Source: Planctomycetia bacterium (GTDB lineage: Bacteria; Planctomycetota; UBA11346). From it: a DNA stretch of 7,864 bases. The notes below the pieces were generated by a model that saw only the letters and a program-made list of their open reading frames with translations, had not been told where the DNA came from and ran no database searches. The stretch covers positions 1 through 7,864 of the forward strand of contig SYDV01000407.1 of NCBI GenBank assembly GCA_005801395.1. The letters are read 5' to 3'. The translations under genes and the position numbers were made by a program. Positions 6,103-7,864 of this stretch are shown here, in pieces; the first letter of the stretch is position 1; each line of letters opens with the position of its first letter.

Positions 6103-6846
6103 ATGCGACTCAGCGCTCCCGACTGGTGTTTTTATCGTGCGACGGTTGATCCATCAACTTATTATCGTGGGTTACGCGATCTTGGTTTTACCGCGGTTGA
6201 AATGGTCGATCCCCATCGTTGGGCCGCAGCACGTGCCGCCGGATTAAAAATACTGAATATGAGTGGCCCTGGAAAAACCGTTGGGCTAAATCGTTTGGGT
6301 TTACACGCTGAATTATTACCCGCCATTCGCCAGGAAATTGCTACCGCCGCGGCCGCTAACATTCCCCAGGTTATTCTCTTTAGCGGAAATCGCGATGGGC
6401 AAGAAAATCAGATTGGCCGAGCCAATGTCGTTACCGCATTAAAACAACTCGCTGGTGACGCCGAACGCGCAGGCGTCACGCTTATTTTTGAAATGTTTAA
6501 TGATCAAGATCACCCAGATTACCAAGCTGATCATTCCGCGTATGGTTTTGATCTGGTCAAGGCAGTTGGCTCATCGCACGTCAAAGTGCTGTACGATATT
6601 TATCATATGTCGCGCATGAACGAAAATGTCATCGCAGATATTACGAAGAATTTACCGCTCATCGCGCATCTCCACACCGCCGAAAAACCTCGTCGCAGTA
6701 TTCCACAACGGAATGGTGCAATTTCCTATGGCACCATCGTGCCTGCCGTGATGGCGGCTGGCTACCAAGGTTTCTGGGGTTTAGAATTTGTCGTGCAAGG
6801 TGATGTCATGACGGAATTACGCACTGCGGTGGCAACGTTTCAATAA
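6103..6846 (+). CDS. Hydroxypyruvate isomerase-like TIM-barrel enzyme
   Basis: The 247-residue protein belongs to the xylose isomerase-like TIM-barrel (AP endonuclease 2) superfamily and most resembles hydroxypyruvate isomerase (Hyi, about 258 residues). Hyi interconverts hydroxypyruvate and tartronate semialdehyde in glyoxylate metabolism. Visible motifs are LIFEMFND (127-134) with Glu130, VLYDIYHMSRMNENV (162-176) with Asp165 and His168, AHLHTAEKPRR (188-198) and YQGFWGLEF (221-229) with Glu228. Glu130, Asp165 and Glu228 fit the metal site. At the remaining position, where Hyi has Gln in an HIQIA motif, this protein appears to have His191. Related sugar isomerases and epimerases, such as 2-oxo-tetronate isomerases, share this fold, so the substrate is not certain. 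There is no signal peptide, so it is cytoplasmic. It follows the methyltransferase after 57 bp, has a good ribosome binding site and is probably the last gene of the kinase operon. It ends 18 bp before the convergent lactonase-like gene, with no clear terminator between. Confidence 0.85.
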   Translation: MRLSAPDWCFYRATVDPSTYYRGLRDLGFTAVEMVDPHRWAAARAAGLKILNMSGPGKTVGLNRLGLHAELLPAIRQEIATAAAANIPQVILFSGNRDGQENQIGRANVVTALKQLAGDAERAGVTLIFEMFNDQDHPDYQADHSAYGFDLVKAVGSSHVKVLYDIYHMSRMNENVIADITKNLPLIAHLHTAEKPRRSIPQRNGAISYGTIVPAVMAAGYQGFWGLEFVVQGDVMTELRTAVATFQ

Positions 6847-6864
6847 CACATCAACGCAGTTAAT

Positions 6865-7864
6865 TTAACGCGTTATGTCACGCTGCCGGCTAGTACGCAG
6901 CACCAACATCAACCCACCCAGTAATATGAGCCATGACGCTACGCCGCTACCCAGGCCGCAACCACCACCGCCGCCGCCGCCGCCGTCGCTGCTAGTCGAA
7001 CCACCACCAGCAATTTCCGTCTTTACGGTGGTACTCGCGGTTTTACCTCCATCGCTCACTTCGATGGTGGTATCACCCGCACTGCTTGGTGCCGTAAATT
7101 CACCTGTTGTTGGATTAATAACACCTGGCCCCGTCACAATCCGCCACTGTGGGGCGGTGGTCGCCATCGCTAAACCAAATTGATCAAATCCATTCACCGT
7201 GAACGTTTGCTTTGCATCAACGACGAGCGTCGGAGTGAGTGGAGTAATTTGCAGCGTCGTCAGCACACTCGCCTTCGGCATGACGCCGACAAAGACTGGC
7301 GCCTTAGCATAAAATATTTCCTTGCTCGTACTAATTAAATCACCATTTGTATCAATACTAAATATCTTCACCAAATTCACATCGCGACTCGCCACCAAGA
7401 GGGTTTTTCCCGTTGGATCAACTGTAAAATCGCGCGGATGTGCCAGCTTCCTGTTAGCGGTATCTTTATTGTGCCCCCATAACGTTAATTCCCCCGTACT
7501 TTGAGAAATACTATAGGTCACCATGCTGCTATTTTCTGTATCTGGTGTGGTAATATTCACATCTCGATTTGATCCATAAAGCCTCTTATTATCTGGTGAC
7601 ACCATGACATGGGCTGCCGTATACACCCTCTTAGGGGGAGTGCCCTCAAAAGGTACTACGCCACTAGGCAATGTACTATAAGTCAGAGGAGCAGTCATTC
7701 CACCTGTGGCCGGATTGTGAACATACCTAGTCATAGTGGAATTAAGTTCATTGATCACATAAGCATATTTTTCATCCGTGCTAAAGGCCATATGCCGTGG
7801 TCCTGGTCGCCAACTATTAAAATATGGAACCGTGGCGAGCTTATCGAAGCTTAATGTCCCATCA
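6865..7864 (-). CDS. Exported lactonase-type beta-propeller protein with Ig-like domain and C-terminal sorting tail (5' end cut)
   Basis: The frame is open through the right edge, so the N-terminus is missing. The Met at 7791 is internal, because the codons before it read NSWRPGPRHMAFS, a propeller blade motif. The 332 visible residues begin with YVF-type lactonase / 6-phosphogluconolactonase-like blades: RHMAFSTDEKYAYVINELNS, HVMVSPDNKRLYGSNRD and HPRDFTVDPTGKTLLVASRD. The propeller closes at APVFVGVMP. A domain of about 80 residues follows, resembling bacterial Ig-like domains (TVNGFDQFG, WRIVTGPGVINPTTGEFTAP). The end is a Gly-rich run, then CGLGSG, a hydrophobic helix (SWLILLGGLMLVL) and a basic tail (RTSRQR). 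This tripartite end is typical of C-terminal sorting signals of the GlyGly-CTERM/MYXO-CTERM kind, so I infer export and surface anchoring rather than a cytoplasmic pentose-phosphate role. A catalytic activity cannot be shown, as many such propellers only bind ligands. Confidence 0.85.
   Translation of the reverse strand, partial: DGTLSFDKLATVPYFNSWRPGPRHMAFSTDEKYAYVINELNSTMTRYVHNPATGGMTAPLTYSTLPSGVVPFEGTPPKRVYTAAHVMVSPDNKRLYGSNRDVNITTPDTENSSMVTYSISQSTGELTLWGHNKDTANRKLAHPRDFTVDPTGKTLLVASRDVNLVKIFSIDTNGDLISTSKEIFYAKAPVFVGVMPKASVLTTLQITPLTPTLVVDAKQTFTVNGFDQFGLAMATTAPQWRIVTGPGVINPTTGEFTAPSSAGDTTIEVSDGGKTASTTVKTEIAGGGSTSSDGGGGGGGGCGLGSGVASWLILLGGLMLVLRTSRQRDITR
6961..6989. repeat. GGC/GGT trinucleotide run in the poly-Gly tail
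   Basis: The plus strand shows ACC repeats changing into a CCG run. On the minus strand this encodes eight glycines in the sorting tail of the lactonase-like protein. Such a run can vary by whole codons through slippage, which would change linker length without breaking the frame. Confidence 0.7.

Noticed and set aside
6847..6875. Terminator between the convergent isomerase-like and lactonase-like genes
   Set aside because: Only a short AT-rich palindrome (TAACGCGTTA, 6866-6875) is present, partly inside coding sequence and without a T-tract.
6865..7791. Treating the lactonase-like gene as complete with a start at 7791
   Set aside because: The frame stays open to the window edge and the upstream codons encode a typical propeller motif, so the Met is internal and the gene is cut.

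Overview
The window is ordinary bacterial chromosome with seven protein genes and one structured RNA. G+C looks roughly balanced. I see no transposase, phage gene, CRISPR array, tRNA or rRNA. Three traits hint at a Planctomycetota/Verrucomicrobiota/Lentisphaerota-type (PVC) bacterium: a Ser/Thr kinase with an N-terminal CxxC...CxxC zinc ribbon and a C-terminal membrane anchor, a secreted beta-propeller protein with an Ig-like domain and a Gly-rich Cys-containing C-terminal tail, and genes with weak or absent Shine-Dalgarno sites. This placement is an inference and could be wrong.

Left part, minus strand (positions 22-4041). Read in the direction of transcription, the order is rnc (RNase III), recQ (overlapping rnc by 23 bp), a 461-bp gap, then ispH. 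The gap (874-1334) is not empty. It holds a 22-bp perfect palindrome, a TATATA box, an RNA of about 150 nt with the fold and conserved blocks of 6S RNA, and a strong intrinsic terminator just after that RNA. The remaining 113 bp between the palindrome and the recQ stop, and the 84 bp between the terminator and ispH, show nothing I can name.

Right part, plus strand (4084-6846). A membrane-anchored Ser/Thr kinase, a class I SAM-dependent methyltransferase and a hydroxypyruvate-isomerase-like TIM-barrel enzyme lie close together in one direction and probably form an operon. The kinase is divergent from rnc, with only 42 bp between the two start codons. At the right edge a convergent minus-strand gene, cut by the window end, encodes an exported lactonase-type beta-propeller protein.

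The housekeeping content covers isoprenoid synthesis (ispH), RNA processing (rnc), recombination and repair (recQ) and RNA polymerase regulation (6S RNA). I found no convincing new multi-gene system. The best leads are the 6S RNA with its palindromic upstream element, an Asp-to-Asn change at a conserved metal-site position of RNase III, and the Cys-containing C-terminal tail of the lactonase-like protein.
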